In this document: positions 46,028 through 56,306 of the stretch, piece by piece | Numbering within the stretch: position 1 is the first letter of the stretch | Layout: each line of letters starts with the position of its first letter | Assembly (NCBI GenBank): GCA_902702965.1 | Contig: CACRXP010000035.1 | Span: forward strand, 1,406,833-1,470,832 | Source: Spirometra erinaceieuropaei | Taxonomy: Eukaryota; Platyhelminthes; Cestoda; Diphyllobothriidea; Diphyllobothriidae | Direction of reading: 5' to 3' | DNA length: 64,000 bases | Position numbers and translations under genes: made by a program | Notes under the pieces: model-generated | The model's input: the letters and a program-made list of their open reading frames with translations, nothing else | The model's database searches: none | What the model was told of the DNA's origin: nothing

Positions 46028-46110
46028 ACTGGGCGTCTCGGTGGTATTGGATCCGACGAGAGTAAAGGAAAGGCTTTGGTACAGCCAACGCTCTGGCCAG
46101 CTGAGCTACG
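46028..46110 (-). mobile_element. tRNA-like SINE2 head, inverted
   Basis: On the minus strand GGGGCCTCGTAGCTCAGCTG, then CCAGAGCGTTGGCTGTACC, then a decayed B box. It faces away from the + oriented head at 46.18 kb; the two share GGGCGGGTAACTTGACCC between them. Confidence 0.7.
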
Positions 46111-46175
46111 AGGCCCCACCGAAAGACGTGGGTTTAATCACGTTTGGGTCAAGTTACCCGCCCGGCTTACTGCAA

Positions 46176-46560
46176 CGGTGGCTAGAGCATTGGCTGTACT
46201 TAAGCCTTTCTCTTACTCTTGTGGGTTCCAATCCCACCAAGGCACCGAGTTTTTCACAAATGGGCAATATGAATTATTGAAAATTTACCAAAACGTCTAT
46301 GAATCACGTGAGCCTGGTAGTCATCTGGCGGATTCTAGGTGGATTACTTAGGAAGTCCTACTTGGGCAGTCAGCTTACTACATCGAATTTTGTAGATTCC
46401 AGACGTTTCGGTAGGCTGGGCGGGTAACTTCACCCAAATGTGATTAAACTCACACCTTCCGATGGGGCCTCGTAGCTCAGGTGGCTAGAGCGGTTGGTGT
46501 ACTAAAACTATCCCCTTGTTGTCGTGGGTTCGAATTCCACACAGGCGCCGAGTTTTTCAC
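46176..46560 (+). mobile_element. tRNA-like SINE2, two heads in tandem
   Basis: Two + oriented tRNA-like heads 300 bases apart: GGTGGCTAGAGCATTGG (46,177 on) with GGGTTCCAATCCC, and GTAGCTCAGGTGGCTAGAGC (46,471 on) with B box GGGTTCGAATTCC. Both end in CACCGAG or CGCCGAG and GTTTTTCACAA. The piece between them carries ATTATTGAAAATTTACCAAA, also found next to the inverted copy at 60.1-60.45 kb. The A and B boxes would give internal Pol III promoters. Confidence 0.75.
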
Positions 46561-46779
46561 AATTGGGTCAATACGAATAGGTGATTTTAACTGCCTGCAT
46601 CGATCTTATTCTCGGTGATACCACTGGCCCACTAGGTGGAAGCAACAGTGACTTCTTTTACTATGAAGCAAACTTGCGATGCATCTACCCCACCTCAATT
46701 TCTTCCCACAACCGCCGTGTTCCCATGGTGGGATAAAATCAAGACGTACTGAGTACCAGACTTCACTTAGCGGGAGGTG

Positions 46780-47079
46780 TCTGTGGTCTCACGTAGGGGA
46801 GGGAGGGGTGGCATAAAGGCAACATTGAGAAGGAGCCATTGGGTCGAACTGAATTATAGTACCTGTTGGAGATCTCTCAAGCGACGGCCGCTATCTAATT
46901 GTGGTTGTTAAGTGGGCGCATGACAACTTATCGTGAATTAGCTTCACGTAGGATCCGACCTTGATGGACCTCCTGTTCGAGCCTTTCGGTTGACTAGTGG
47001 GTGAGGTTGCCTGAAAGCCTCTGTTTACGCTCCTCGCACACACGTTGATCCCTCATTCATTGGGACCAGACTTCACCAA
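46780..47079. other. Intronic stretch, weak repeat match
   Basis: A block near 46,835 (AGGAGCCATTG) resembles the complement of part of repeat R1. Nothing else seen. Confidence 0.3.
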
Positions 47080-47993
47080 AACGGTAGTTGATGCGAATCA
47101 GTTATAAATGCTCCAAGCATTTGTCGGCCATAAAGGGTAGCAATTTGAAAGCCCTGAGAGGACTTTATTGCTGGTTTCACTCGCAAAGACTTTGGTAGAA
47201 TCCTATTGCGTCGACATCCGTGTGAGAAGGATAATTGCTCTCGAGTCAAATTTTCATGAATTGCACACTTTTTCCATGGTCAAGCATGAAGCAGAGCACC
47301 CCGCTCGAAGTCAACACCTATTGGTTGGAAGACGGGAATCCCACAAAATCTAATTAGGATGATGGAATTCATTGGAAAACAGAAAAATTTATTGTGTGAA
47401 TTTTCAAAACTGGTTCCCCAGCTCGTCTTCAGACTATGAGTGGGCAAAATCAATTAACTTCTAAACTGAGTCTGTCATGTACACAGGTAGGGCTGAAAAA
47501 ACCCATGCAATGTCAAAATGCATGTGCATGTGTAGAGCAAGGAAATTTTCGCTACACCTGGACTGCAATTTTTCTGTTATTATCGCCTTTCAGCAGGTAT
47601 CTCAATAGGCCCCTTGTCATGTATGAATGTCCTGGGGCAGTGCATGCCCCGAAAACAGGCCACGCGGTGGATGTGCTGGAACGACGGGGGGCTAGATCAG
47701 CGTCCGGTAGGAGTTATCAAGAATGCCCATCCAGACCACAACTGCCGATACTAGGGCGTGGTGGCAGGTCTAGTTGTAGGCTCACGCCGCCCCAGTTGGG
47801 ATCCCCACCGATCCGCAATTTTCCTGCTGTTCAAAGTACCGTCCAAGTGTTTGTTGTGGACAAGGAGGTGTGGTGAGACGCCTAGGTGCGGCTTCACGTC
47901 GTGCCAGCCTTGAAGATAATCACTTCAGTTGTTACGGCAGCGTACCAGGACTTCTGATCTTTCACAAGGCACTCCCAGGTCTCAAGATTTAGT
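47080..47993 (+). repeat. Repeat D, copy 1
   Basis: A 0.9-kb segment whose inverted partner is 60,815-62,375. It includes a 61-codon frame (47,168-47,353) differing at three residues from its partner at 62,105-62,290, the PLE-like hairpin block (47,395-47,450) and a 146-codon frame (47,436-47,876; EVLERRG-like block AVDVLERRGARSASGRSYQE). The frames are probably non-coding similarity. The end TCTCAAGATTTA matches the partner, marking a border. Confidence 0.8.
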
Positions 47994-47999
47994 CTTACG

Positions 48000-48640
48000 C
48001 GTTTGACCGCCCGGGGGCAAAGGGGTCTACGCTCTGCTGCGTGTCCGCTTCCGTCATGCCGTTCAGAGCGCATTCGTTCGCGAATATTGATCCGTAGACA
48101 TTGGTCCTGGACTTTTTAACTTTTGCCTGCATACGCCGAATGTTAAATAAGTGCAAATCAGCCCCAATAGTTTATGCCTGTGCCTGATTGGCACTCACGG
48201 TAACATGTAAAAAACATACGACTGGAAAAGAGTGAGACGAAGACACAGCCGTGCTTTATTCTCTAGGCCACCACAGTGGGCTCCGATGTTGCTTAGTTAC
48301 CTATGAGGTGTCGCATCTTATCGCCATAAATCTATCCAGATATCATTGTCAATACTTCGGATGTTCGAATTTCCTCATTCGTTTCCAGAAGCAGTCCCGG
48401 GTCACGGTGTCAAAGCTCTTGGTGAGATCCACGAAGGTGATGGTTCTCAGTTTTCTGAAATCCGCTTGAAAGAGTTCCGTCTCAGATGTAGGTTCATGCG
48501 ATGCGGCAGGTTTTCTAGCCGTATTTAGAAGGGAGATTTGTCGGTTGTCGTTGGGTTTGTATAGATGGACATTGTGTTCTTCGCCAAATCACTTGTGACA
48601 GTCACGTAAGGTTGTCCATGAATAAAGGGGGTAGCCACGT
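48000..48640 (-). pseudogene. RTE-like RT fragment in intron
   Basis: Minus strand blocks: DNRQISLLNTARK (48,560), ELFQADFRKL, RTITFVDLTKSFDTVTRD (48,440, motif A with Asp), CFWKRMRKFEHPKY. After stops comes a GCVFVS-like motif B end near 48,240, then VKKSRTNVYGSIFANECALN (48,120; FAND/E in place of FADD). The last part is nearly identical to 59,770-59,950 (+). Motif C is mutated; stops are present. Confidence 0.85.
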
Positions 48641-49195
48641 GTTTAGATTTTGGCGCGAATTGAGTCAGCATCTGAAGTTTTTACACCGCACATCCATCTC
48701 ATTTCTTTAACATTACAAATGCTGCTGTCTAAGAGGGCGTAAATCATTCCGACCAATGTGCCCACATCCGTCATAACGCACATTTTTGCAGACATGGCGA
48801 ATTTTCCCTCTTTTGTGGAAGAACTGAATTTCCTGACTGCAAATCCCGTCCATTAGCGAAGACGCCGGCTCTCTAATTACTGCGGACTCGTATATGCCAG
48901 ATTGCCATGAAGAATCACGTGGGTATCATCCACCCAAAACTCCATTTCCCACCGGCTTTTTGGGCGCAGACCCTGATCTGTCGAGATACAGTGGGAGGTG
49001 AGGTTCTATTTCATGGCGGTCGATGTTCATCGTGCCGTGACAAGTACTCCTTTGTACTGTGTAGTCTAGTTTTCAGACCATAGCAGCAGTATAGGTACGT
49101 GTGTTCCGCTGATATTCTGCCGCTGCGTGGCACAACTGCCAGGGGTTTGGGCTCATCAGTGGGTCCACCAGCATTCCCCGTGGGCCTTCTGGTTG
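48641..49195. other. Unassigned intronic stretch
   Basis: No recognised coding block or repeat match. Confidence 0.35.
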
Positions 49196-49199
49196 ATAC

Positions 49200-49725
49200 T
49201 CCAATTTAGAAATTGTGGCATTGTAATCTCCTTACAAATTAACTGCCAACTTGGAGTAGGTCAGTTTATATTAGGGTCTACAGGCGTAAACCGAAATTTG
49301 ATCTATGGATATTTGGGCCGAAGTCCATCAACTACGGCGGAATGACCGTGTAATATTCACTAACTGCCGACGGGCATCTAGTAGTATATTTTAACGTTAG
49401 AGGATACTGTAGAGCCCAAGCCCTCGCAGCTGTGTCAAGCAGCGGCGGAATATCGGCGAATCACGCGTATCAGGGCTTTTAGCTAGTACCTGTGCCGCTA
49501 CTATGGTATACTCTAACGCTAAAATATACTACTAGCTACTTGTCGGCAGTTAATAAATATTGTGCGATCATCCGGCTGTGGCTGATGGACTTCGACCAAA
49601 ATATTCATACATCAAATTTCGGTCTGCGCCTGTAGACCCTAGTATGCACTGATCTACTGCAAGTTGGCGGCTAAGTTCTAAGGAAATTAAGAAGCGACAA
49701 TTGTGATTACTGAACATAGCATATT
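49200..49725. repeat. Foldback-type inverted repeat (arms about 230 bp)
   Basis: 49,200-49,435 and 49,490-49,725 are imperfect reverse complements. Shared blocks include AGGGTCTACAGGCG, ACCGAAATTTGAT, CGAAGTCCATCA and TAGTAGTATATTTTA. The spacer is about 55 bases. It may be a MITE-like foldback element or two copies inserted head to head. Confidence 0.8.
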
Positions 49726-50266
49726 GAACACTACTCATTTGTGTCACTATGGCCATTGACAAGTGGCATATTAACCATTAACACCGCCACTACTGTTACT
49801 ACCGCCTCCTCCTCCCCCGAACGAGCTGTACCCCAGTTACCTTAGACCTAAAGGGGACCCATTATTTGTTCATGGGATATCATGGTCTGGCTGTCTTGAA
49901 TCTGTATCAGTCCTTGCTTATCTGCATACATGCGTGCGGCACACATTAAATGAAGGCTCTGTGGCTTGGAATGTCGCGTATGAATCGGCCCTCGCTGTCA
50001 GTCCTCTCGCTCTCTGTGTGTGGAGTGACTGACTGGTGGACCGAAAGTCAGGCTCAGTGTCCCTGCCTTAATTTGCCCTCTATATGGTGCTCTCACGCAT
50101 GTGATATCTGTGCTGTCCCCTTTTGTGAAAACCTAGTATATTGTGACTAGGAACCGGGTTGTGTGGGGCACGCGTAGAGGGATTATTGAGCTGTGTCAGC
50201 CACTTACGCAGGATCCCCGTATCAAGTGGCTGACCGAAACGGTCAACGGACTGGCGTATGGCATGC

Positions 50267-50268
<2 letters not shown>

Positions 50269-50307
<39 letters not shown>
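50269..50307. repeat. (GA)n microsatellite, 39 bases
   Basis: Uninterrupted GA alternation. Confidence 0.98.
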
Positions 50308-50309
<2 letters not shown>

Positions 50310-50449
50310 ATGTCCGCATCGCTGAATTCATTCCCACGGTACTTTCAGCGTATTCCTCACTAAAAATCTGACGCGCTTGAATTCATCACGATGCGCTAGG
50401 AGCCGGGACTTGGAAGGCTGCCAACTGACAGGTTAACTGAATCCTCCTC

Positions 50450-51076
50450 TCAGGACGGAGAGTCAGGTTGTACTTGACTTGATACGGCTGCGATCATGCC
50501 TGATCTAGCCGGCCTCGATGATGTCACGGACTGTACCCCTCCACGCGTGACGATCTGCGGCAGCAGATCTGGACAGCTCAACCCATTCCCTTCGCCAAAG
50601 ACATAGACCGAATACCGAAGGTCCAAGAACCACCTCCATGTCTTGACGAACTGTGTCGAGAACTGACCCCCTCGTCGACACCTCCAATGTGGTAGCGGTG
50701 CCGGATCGAGGACAGTAACACTGAGCGCCTGAGGTGGACGACGAAGAAAATGCCCGAACCACCTCAGTATGGCCTGAGTTATCCTTGCGATGTAGTCACA
50801 GCGAGTGCGGACTGTCCCATTTGAGACGAAGTCGGTGAACTTCACTCGAAGAATGGTCCTCAAGCAGTGGTTGTCAAATACCTCCAGTTTTCGCTCGTCC
50901 TCCACGCGCAAAGCCCAGCATTCACAACCGTAGTGAAGGACAGACCGGACAGATGCACTGTAAACGCGGGACAAATGCACGGTACACTCGTTGCAATGGT
51001 TCTTTCTGAATTTGGTCTCTATGGTATTCTCACTCAGATGGGATTTGGACCGCCATTTTCCATGAAAGTCTGACAT
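50450..51076 (-). pseudogene. RTE-like ORF C-terminal region
   Basis: A 208-codon minus frame reads HLSRVYSASVRSVLHYGCEC, WALRVEDERKLEVFDNHCLR, TILRVKFTDFVSNGTVRTRC, ILRWFGHFLRRPPQALSV. This is the region after the RT box in RTE-like elements (LLYGxExW block and the RWxGHxLR block). One frameshift near 50,690 moves the true end to the frame ending at 50,505 (TVRQDMEVVLGPSVFGL, WVELSRSAAADRHAWRGTVR). RT motifs A to C upstream are missing. Otherwise few lesions, so it is fairly young. Confidence 0.88.
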
Positions 51077-51430
51077 CTAAGAAGTCGAGTCCGGCAAACG
51101 TACGCTTCCGATTATGCATCATCCGGCCTGTACAGTAATATAAGGGAGGGTAGAGTAGCAAAAGTTAGACATCCAATAAAAGACAATATGGGGGAGGGGG
51201 GTGAAGGGCGTTCAGAGCTCAGTGGTCATATTCTAGTTCTGTCTGGGACTTAGAGAGGGGGACGGCGAAAGAGTCCGTGTTTCGTCGCTGTACCGCGACG
51301 TGGCAGGTGTGAACACGTATCCTGGTTTTGTCCTTGTCCAGGGGAGCCTTATCGCCTTTACAAACGCCTTATGCGAGCATAAGGTTGAGTTAGCTAACCG
51401 TATAGTCACTGCTTCTGCCGTCGCAGGTAT

Positions 51431-52310
51431 TCACTGACGCAGGAGCTTGGGGTGTCTCGCCGATACTTTATAGATGACTCGGAATGCCTGGTTGACCTCA
51501 ACCCGGTGGCCGCTGTCAACCAAGTGAGCCACAATTGCGCTAGAAATGGACTTTTCCCCACCTTCATTTAGCCAGGCAGGATGGTGATCTCGCATCCGCT
51601 TAGATAGATGCCTAGTTGTTCGACCAATATAACCTGCCCCACAGGAGTAAGTGAAGGCGTATATACACATTGAAGAGGTCTGAAAGGGCAGTCTGTCCCT
51701 GCCTTCAAGGCGAAGAAACGAAGTGCTTGTGAAAACCAATCTTATCCTAGCGGCTGGGTACGTGCGCGCGATAGCAGAGTCTAGGCGAAGATGTATGAGC
51801 TCGCTCACCGGATCCCTTCGAAATGGCAGTGTGAGAAATACTTCCTTCTTCTCAGCCGTCAGTACATCAAACTTTGGGGGTCGTTCTTGCATTTATTTGT
51901 TGATAAACTTTCCGGGGTAGTCGTTTGTTCTCAGAGTGTTTCGTATATTGGCGGGGTCATTCTCAAGCCTATTTGGAGAGCATATTCTCCTAGCTCGGTT
52001 GATGATGCAGCGAACCAAGCTTCGTTTCTGGCTTAGCGCGACAAAACTGTAGAAATTTGTGTATTTCCCTGTCCATGTTTTCCTGTGAAATATGCTTATA
52101 CTAATTGTTCCATCCGACCTTCGGTTAAGTAGGACATCCACAAAGGGGAGGCACTCTCCGTTCTCTTTTTCCAAAGTGAAAGTCAGCGCTGGATGAACCT
52201 GATTCACTTTACGCAGGAGGGTGTTCAAATCAGGCTTTTCATCCGCTATTGCAAAAATGTCATCAACATATCGAGCATAAGAATGAAGGTCATTTATCGT
52301 TGGACAGAAC
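51431..52310 (-). pseudogene. Penelope-like element: RT end and GIY-YIG nuclease
   Basis: Minus strand: ARYVDDIFAIADEKPDLNTL (52,270, motif C with both Asp), VHPALTFTLEKENGECLPFV, DVLLNRRSDGTISISIFHRK and NDYPGKFINK, one TAA stop at 51,893-51,895. Then a 153-codon frame continues in the same register: linker, then CIYAFTYSCGAGYIGRTTRH (YIG block), LSKRMRDHHPAW (catalytic Arg region), SSAIVAHLVDSGHRVE. A single stop separates RT and nuclease, so the fragment is otherwise intact. RT motifs A and B are cut off at about 52,310. The PLE nuclease nicks target DNA for priming. Confidence 0.93.
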
Positions 52311-52479
52311 TGAGAATTTTACAGGCCTGATGATGATGAATAGTCGAAAGCGTCCATCTGCCGGATATTATGGGTATCATCGCTGAAATTAGGGTTTGAT
52401 ACATTGTGTGCGGGCTCGGCCGCGTGTGTCACGCGCAGACGGGCCTATCAGAAATTGCACTCGAGCTCGCTTTTGATCA

Positions 52480-52870
52480 TTCTGACTCTGTTTTGTCACC
52501 GGGCCGGTAGTGGGTGAGGGGCGGGGGATAGTGCGGCAGGTGCCGTGCAAGTCTGTTGTCACTATGAACTAATTCACGTGCAAGTCGCTGTCCTGCGTTC
52601 AGCACGCTCGAGAGCACATGGTGGTAGGACTGGCATGAATGATGAAGGCTCAAGCCACGTCAGCCACTCCGACCAGTCTCTTTGCCATTTGGAAGATTTC
52701 CAACTGACGATGTAATTGGGGTACCAATCAGGACTGAGGGTCGGACTGCAATGGCTCCTTAATGTGACCTGCATGACACTCCCACCTAATGTGAGATCGG
52801 AGACGCCTCCATCTAACTGAAGCGGACTTGCCTTTGGGCGGTATTCGGGTGGGAGACTTCGTAGGACCAA
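52480..52870 (+). repeat. Dispersed repeat R1, copy 2
   Basis: Contains AGTGCGGCAGGTGCCGTGCA, GAACTAATTCACGTGCAAGT and later ATGGCTCCTTAATGTGACCT then GCATGACACT, matching blocks at 7.6-7.9 and 57.9-58.2 kb but in a different order. Confidence 0.5.
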
Positions 52871-53164
52871 CCGCACCCCGTCTTTACAGCATCAGCACTC
52901 TCCAACGGCAAGACCGAATCAACACGACAGTAGGTGACCTTGAGCGCATGCTGACTCCTTCGAGCGACCAATTCAGTCAAAAATATCGGTCGCTTTTTGA
53001 CTTGATTAACTGCACTATCGTTTGACGGCAGCAGACTGCCGCCTGTTTTTCAGCCTTGCTGTTACTTAAGAAACATCCCTATCTCTCTGACCTTTAAACC
53101 TGTCATCGTTTGGGACCATTGTCTAACAATATAACATTTATGATCCGCAATCATTTTTTTGGCA

Positions 53165-53283
53165 AGATCTTATTTAGTAGCCGTACCTGTTAGGGGTTAG
53201 GGTTAAACCCCCCATTACCACTGGTCCCGTAGGACAGGCGGCTGGGGCTTGTCTACTTCAGCTACGGCTACTAAATAAGATCT
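53165..53283. mobile_element. Small element with perfect 21-bp terminal inverted repeats
   Basis: AGATCTTATTTAGTAGCCGTA (53,165-53,185) and its exact complement (53,263-53,283) bound a 119-base unit, MITE-like in form. The inside holds TTAGGGGTTAGGGTT, a telomere-like run. No clear target duplication was seen. It ends 73 bases before hexosaminidase exon E. Confidence 0.7.
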
Positions 53284-53355
53284 GACTTCATTTTTGTTTG
53301 GAGACCTGCGCATATTTCAGGTGGTTTTATTCTCTGCTCACCTTATGTCTTCTAG

Positions 53356-53466
53356 GCCTTCATAAACCGGACCTTTATCGACGATCGGCCGCGTTTTCCC
53401 CATCGTGGAATTATGCTGGACACAAGCCGACACTACATGTCGAAACGTGTCATCATGGCAAACCTG
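53356..53466 (+). CDS. HEXA/B: Beta-hexosaminidase, exon E (start of GH20 barrel)
   Basis: Acceptor CTTATGTCTTCTAG|GCC and donor CTG|GTAAGC, phase 0 on both sides, 37 codons. [20 protein letters not shown] and [16 protein letters not shown] are the hallmark first strand of the GH20 catalytic domain. The arginine of DTSRHY corresponds to the substrate-binding Arg178 of human HEXA and is kept. The enzyme removes terminal beta-linked GlcNAc or GalNAc from glycans and glycolipids in lysosomes. The following exons with the HWHxxDD region and the catalytic Asp-Glu pair were not found in the remaining 10 kb. A small inverted-repeat element ends 73 bases before this exon. Confidence 0.96.
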
Positions 53467-53519
53467 GTAAGCGCCTACTAGCCGTAACAATGCTTCCGCG
53501 CTATTCTGCCCCTCCCCTC

Positions 53520-53540
53520 CTTCTCTCTCTCTCTCTTCTA
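53520..53540. repeat. CT-rich simple repeat
   Basis: A short CT-repeat run just downstream of exon E. Confidence 0.9.
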
Positions 53541-53734
53541 ATACCTCCACCCCGCCCGCATCCTCCATCCCTATGGTTCAGATATTCCCGATTCTGACGC
53601 ATGACGCATAACGGATTATGTCTTAGTTTACGGCTGGCGTCTCCATCAGTAGCTCACGAAAAGTTAGCACCCATCCGAGAACTAGACATGAAGGACCTAC
53701 TGTGAGTCATGTCAGCCAGTTCATTTAGCAGTTA

Positions 53735-54706
53735 CAGTGCGTGACCGGTCTCATGAAGTGTTGGCCGAAATTGTGAAATTCGTTTTCGATTAGGAAGGAT
53801 TACTTAGCTGGCGTTTTAATATTGATTAGCATGCAGCATAATCATATAGCATTTCGGACTCGCTAGGATTTTGGCTTTTGAATGCATTTCCTTCTGACCT
53901 TCTGCGGACACCGTACTCGGTAAAAAATGGCTACTTAAGTAGCATGCCTTTTTCCTATTGTTTTTCGATAGTCTTATAAATTCAGACACATGTTATAGAA
54001 AACATGCACAAAATATGCTTTCTTTTACTCATTTGGTAGAAAATAACATTATCTTTGCGTTTTATGCACGAATAAAGTGTGTATTTAGGTTTTAAAAAAG
54101 TTTCCCAATTCCCGAATATTTTCGAACCTGATCTGCCGTTCAGCGATTTCAATCAACAAGGTGCATGCTTTCCGCGTACGGAAAATCACATATTCCTCCA
54201 TGACTTTAAGAAGATATCACATAGAGTTCATAAAATTTCGCAATGGATCCGAACTGTGCTGTACATTTCATGAGAAGCAGTGGTAAACGGACATGTGCGG
54301 TCCTGTATGCATGGACATCGCACGGTCTTAAAAATCTCATAATTAGAAATTTTTTCAAACCTAAATACACACTTTATTCGTGCATAAAATGCAAAGACAA
54401 TGTTTATTTCTGCCAAATGAGTAAAAGAAAGCATATTTTTGTGAAATTTTCTATAAAATGTATTTGAATGTATAAGGCCATCGGAAATCCATGGGAAGAT
54501 GCATGCCACATAAGTAGTCACTCTTTACCAAGTACGATTTCTGCAGGAGGTCAAAAAGGAGCGCATCCAAAAGCCGACATCCTGGCGAGTCCGAAATGCT
54601 AATGCCGCATGCTAATCAGTATCACAACCCCACCTAAGTAATCCTTCCTAATCGAAAACGAATATCAGAATTTTGGCCAACATTTCATGAGCTCGGTCAC
54701 GCACTG
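53735..54706. mobile_element. Foldback element, copy 1 (972 bp)
   Basis: Left arm 53,735 to about 54,110 and right arm about 54,325 to 54,706 are imperfect reverse complements. The outer ends are CAGTGCGTGACCG and CGGTCACGCACTG. Shared blocks include CGTTTTCGATTAGGAAGGAT and TTTATGCACGAATAAAGTGT. The spacer is about 200 bases. No coding is seen. Long-arm foldback layout suggests a non-autonomous DNA transposon. Confidence 0.88.
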
Positions 54707-55148
54707 TATCTCATTTCCTCTCGTTGTCGCGACGTCCGCCCTCTGTCTGTGCTTACCTAACCTGCTGGACTAGTGCAGTGCGTCTAAGTAAGCTGACTTC
54801 TGCCACCACCTGACCGAAACTTCTGCCCAGGCGATAACAGAACTGGGGCTAAGATGGCCACACTGTCGAGGCCTCATCTGCGAGTCATAGCTGTCCGAGA
54901 CTATGAAGACTGAAATGACCTGTTCTGACTTATTTGCTGCTCTTAGCCCAGTTCTTGAACATCGGTTCTGCAAGATCCAAGGTCCGACGTGGGGTTCGTT
55001 CAGCCACTTAGGTGAAACTGGCATATACTCACACTATCCCCTCCCCTGAGATACACACTATCATGGTTACTACTTACTTTGGTTGGGTGGACGTCAGCAT
55101 TTGGTTATCGACCTCGGAGATAGTACTGTTGACAGTACAGTAGCTGTG
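54707..55148. other. Stretch between two foldback elements
   Basis: A SINE-related block may be present at 54,880-54,930 (CAGACT...), but the match is poor. An 84-codon minus frame (54,770-55,024) is not recognised. Confidence 0.3.
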
Positions 55149-56306
55149 CTAACTCATGAGATGTTAACCAAAATTCTTAAATGCGTTTTCGACTCAAAAA
55201 TATTACTTAGATAGGGTTGTGATACTAATCACCGTGCAGCCTAGTCCCATAATAATTCAATTACTTCAGGATGCCGGCTTCCGAACTGACTTCTTTCCAG
55301 CCGCCTGTGAAAACTACACTCCGTAAAAGTGACCACTTAAGTGGCATTATTTTTTCCCATTGTTTTTCGATGCACGTATAAATTGAAATATGAGATGGAG
55401 CCGACAAAGACAAGGGAGACCGGAATGGCCATTTCTGGCTTATTAGCCGTCATCAGCCAGTCATACCCAACCCCAAGTGTGGATCACTTGAGATTCGAAC
55501 CCGGGATCTTTGGTCATGGAGTTTGACGCTCTACCATTGAGCCACGGGCCCGTTGTCCTGTCGGTTGTGATCGGGAATATCAATTATGACAGTGGGCGTA
55601 AAAATATTCATTCTTCTGCCCCTTTGGTAGAAATGAACGTCCTCCTTAAATTTCGTGCTTGAAGGAAGAGTATAATTCGGTTTAAAAATTTTTTTCTAAC
55701 TTCCCGAATAATTTTGAACCTTGCCTGCCGTTGCGCTTGCGTTCAGGGTTTACAAACTACAAGTTGTATATTTTCCGACACGAAAAACCATACATTTCTC
55801 TACGGTATTAAGATGAGACCATATGGGGTTCATGGAATTTAGCAGTGAATTTAAGCCATATTGTAAACTTTACGAGCAACCTTAGTAAATGCATAGACAC
55901 GATGTTTTATGAACGGGCTTTTCACGGCCTTAAAAGATCTTATAATTAGAACCTTTTTCAAAATTGAATTATGCCCTCCCTCAAGTATAAAATTTGAAGA
56001 AAACGGAATTTTCTACCAAATGAGTAGAAGGACGAACTGTTTGTGCTTACTTTCTCTGAGAAATATTTGAATTTATAAAGGCATCGAAAATCAATGAGAA
56101 AAAATCACGCTACTTAAGTGGTCATTTTTACAGAGTGTAGTTTTCGCAGGCGGCCAGAAAGAAGTTCATTCAAAAGCCGGCATCCTGAAGTAACTAAATT
56201 ATTAAGAGATTATGCTGCGCGGTGATTAGTATTACAACCCTACCTAAGTAATCTTTTCGAGTTGAAAACGCATTTCAGAGTTTTGGTCAACATTTCATGA
56301 GTTGAG
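55149..56306. mobile_element. Foldback element, copy 2 (1,158 bp, SINE inside)
   Basis: Ends CTAACTCATGAGATGTTAAC and its counterpart ACATTTCATGAGTTGAG, with arms that follow copy 1 throughout (CTACTTAAGTGG, ACTACACTC, GTAGGGTTGT blocks). Removing the SINE at 55,392-55,582 gives about 0.97 kb, the length of copy 1. Confidence 0.88.
55392..55582 (-). mobile_element. tRNA-SINE inserted in foldback element
   Basis: Minus strand: leader CAACCGACAGGACAACGGGC, A-box TGGCTCAATGGTAGAGC (55,528-55,544), B-box GGTTCGAAT (55,493-55,501), body GTATGACTGGCTGATGACGG and ATTCCGGTCTCCCTTGTCTT. Boxes are in good condition. It is absent at the matching place in foldback copy 1, which proves insertion. Confidence 0.9.

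Larger units (their letters stand above)
41648..53355 (+). other. Hexosaminidase introns (four)
   Basis: Intron sizes are 582, 598, 1,452 and 8,359 bases, all GT...AG. The first three hold no recognised mobile element. The fourth (44,997-53,355) holds the SINE cluster, RTE-like, PLE, foldback and simple repeats listed separately. Most of its RTE/PLE coding fragments lie antisense to the gene, which is commonly seen in introns. Confidence 0.8.

Noticed and set aside
46466..46552. Functional tRNA gene at the SINE2 head
   Set aside because: D and T arms look tRNA-like but the anticodon arm does not fold well, and several copies with the same SINE flank exist.
47436..47876. 146-codon frame in repeat D as a real gene
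   Set aside because: It is part of a duplicated repeat, its partner frame is shorter and broken, and no domain is visible.
53298..53597. 99-codon + frame over hexosaminidase exon E
   Set aside because: It is a shadow frame; the GH20 motif is in another frame bounded by splice sites.
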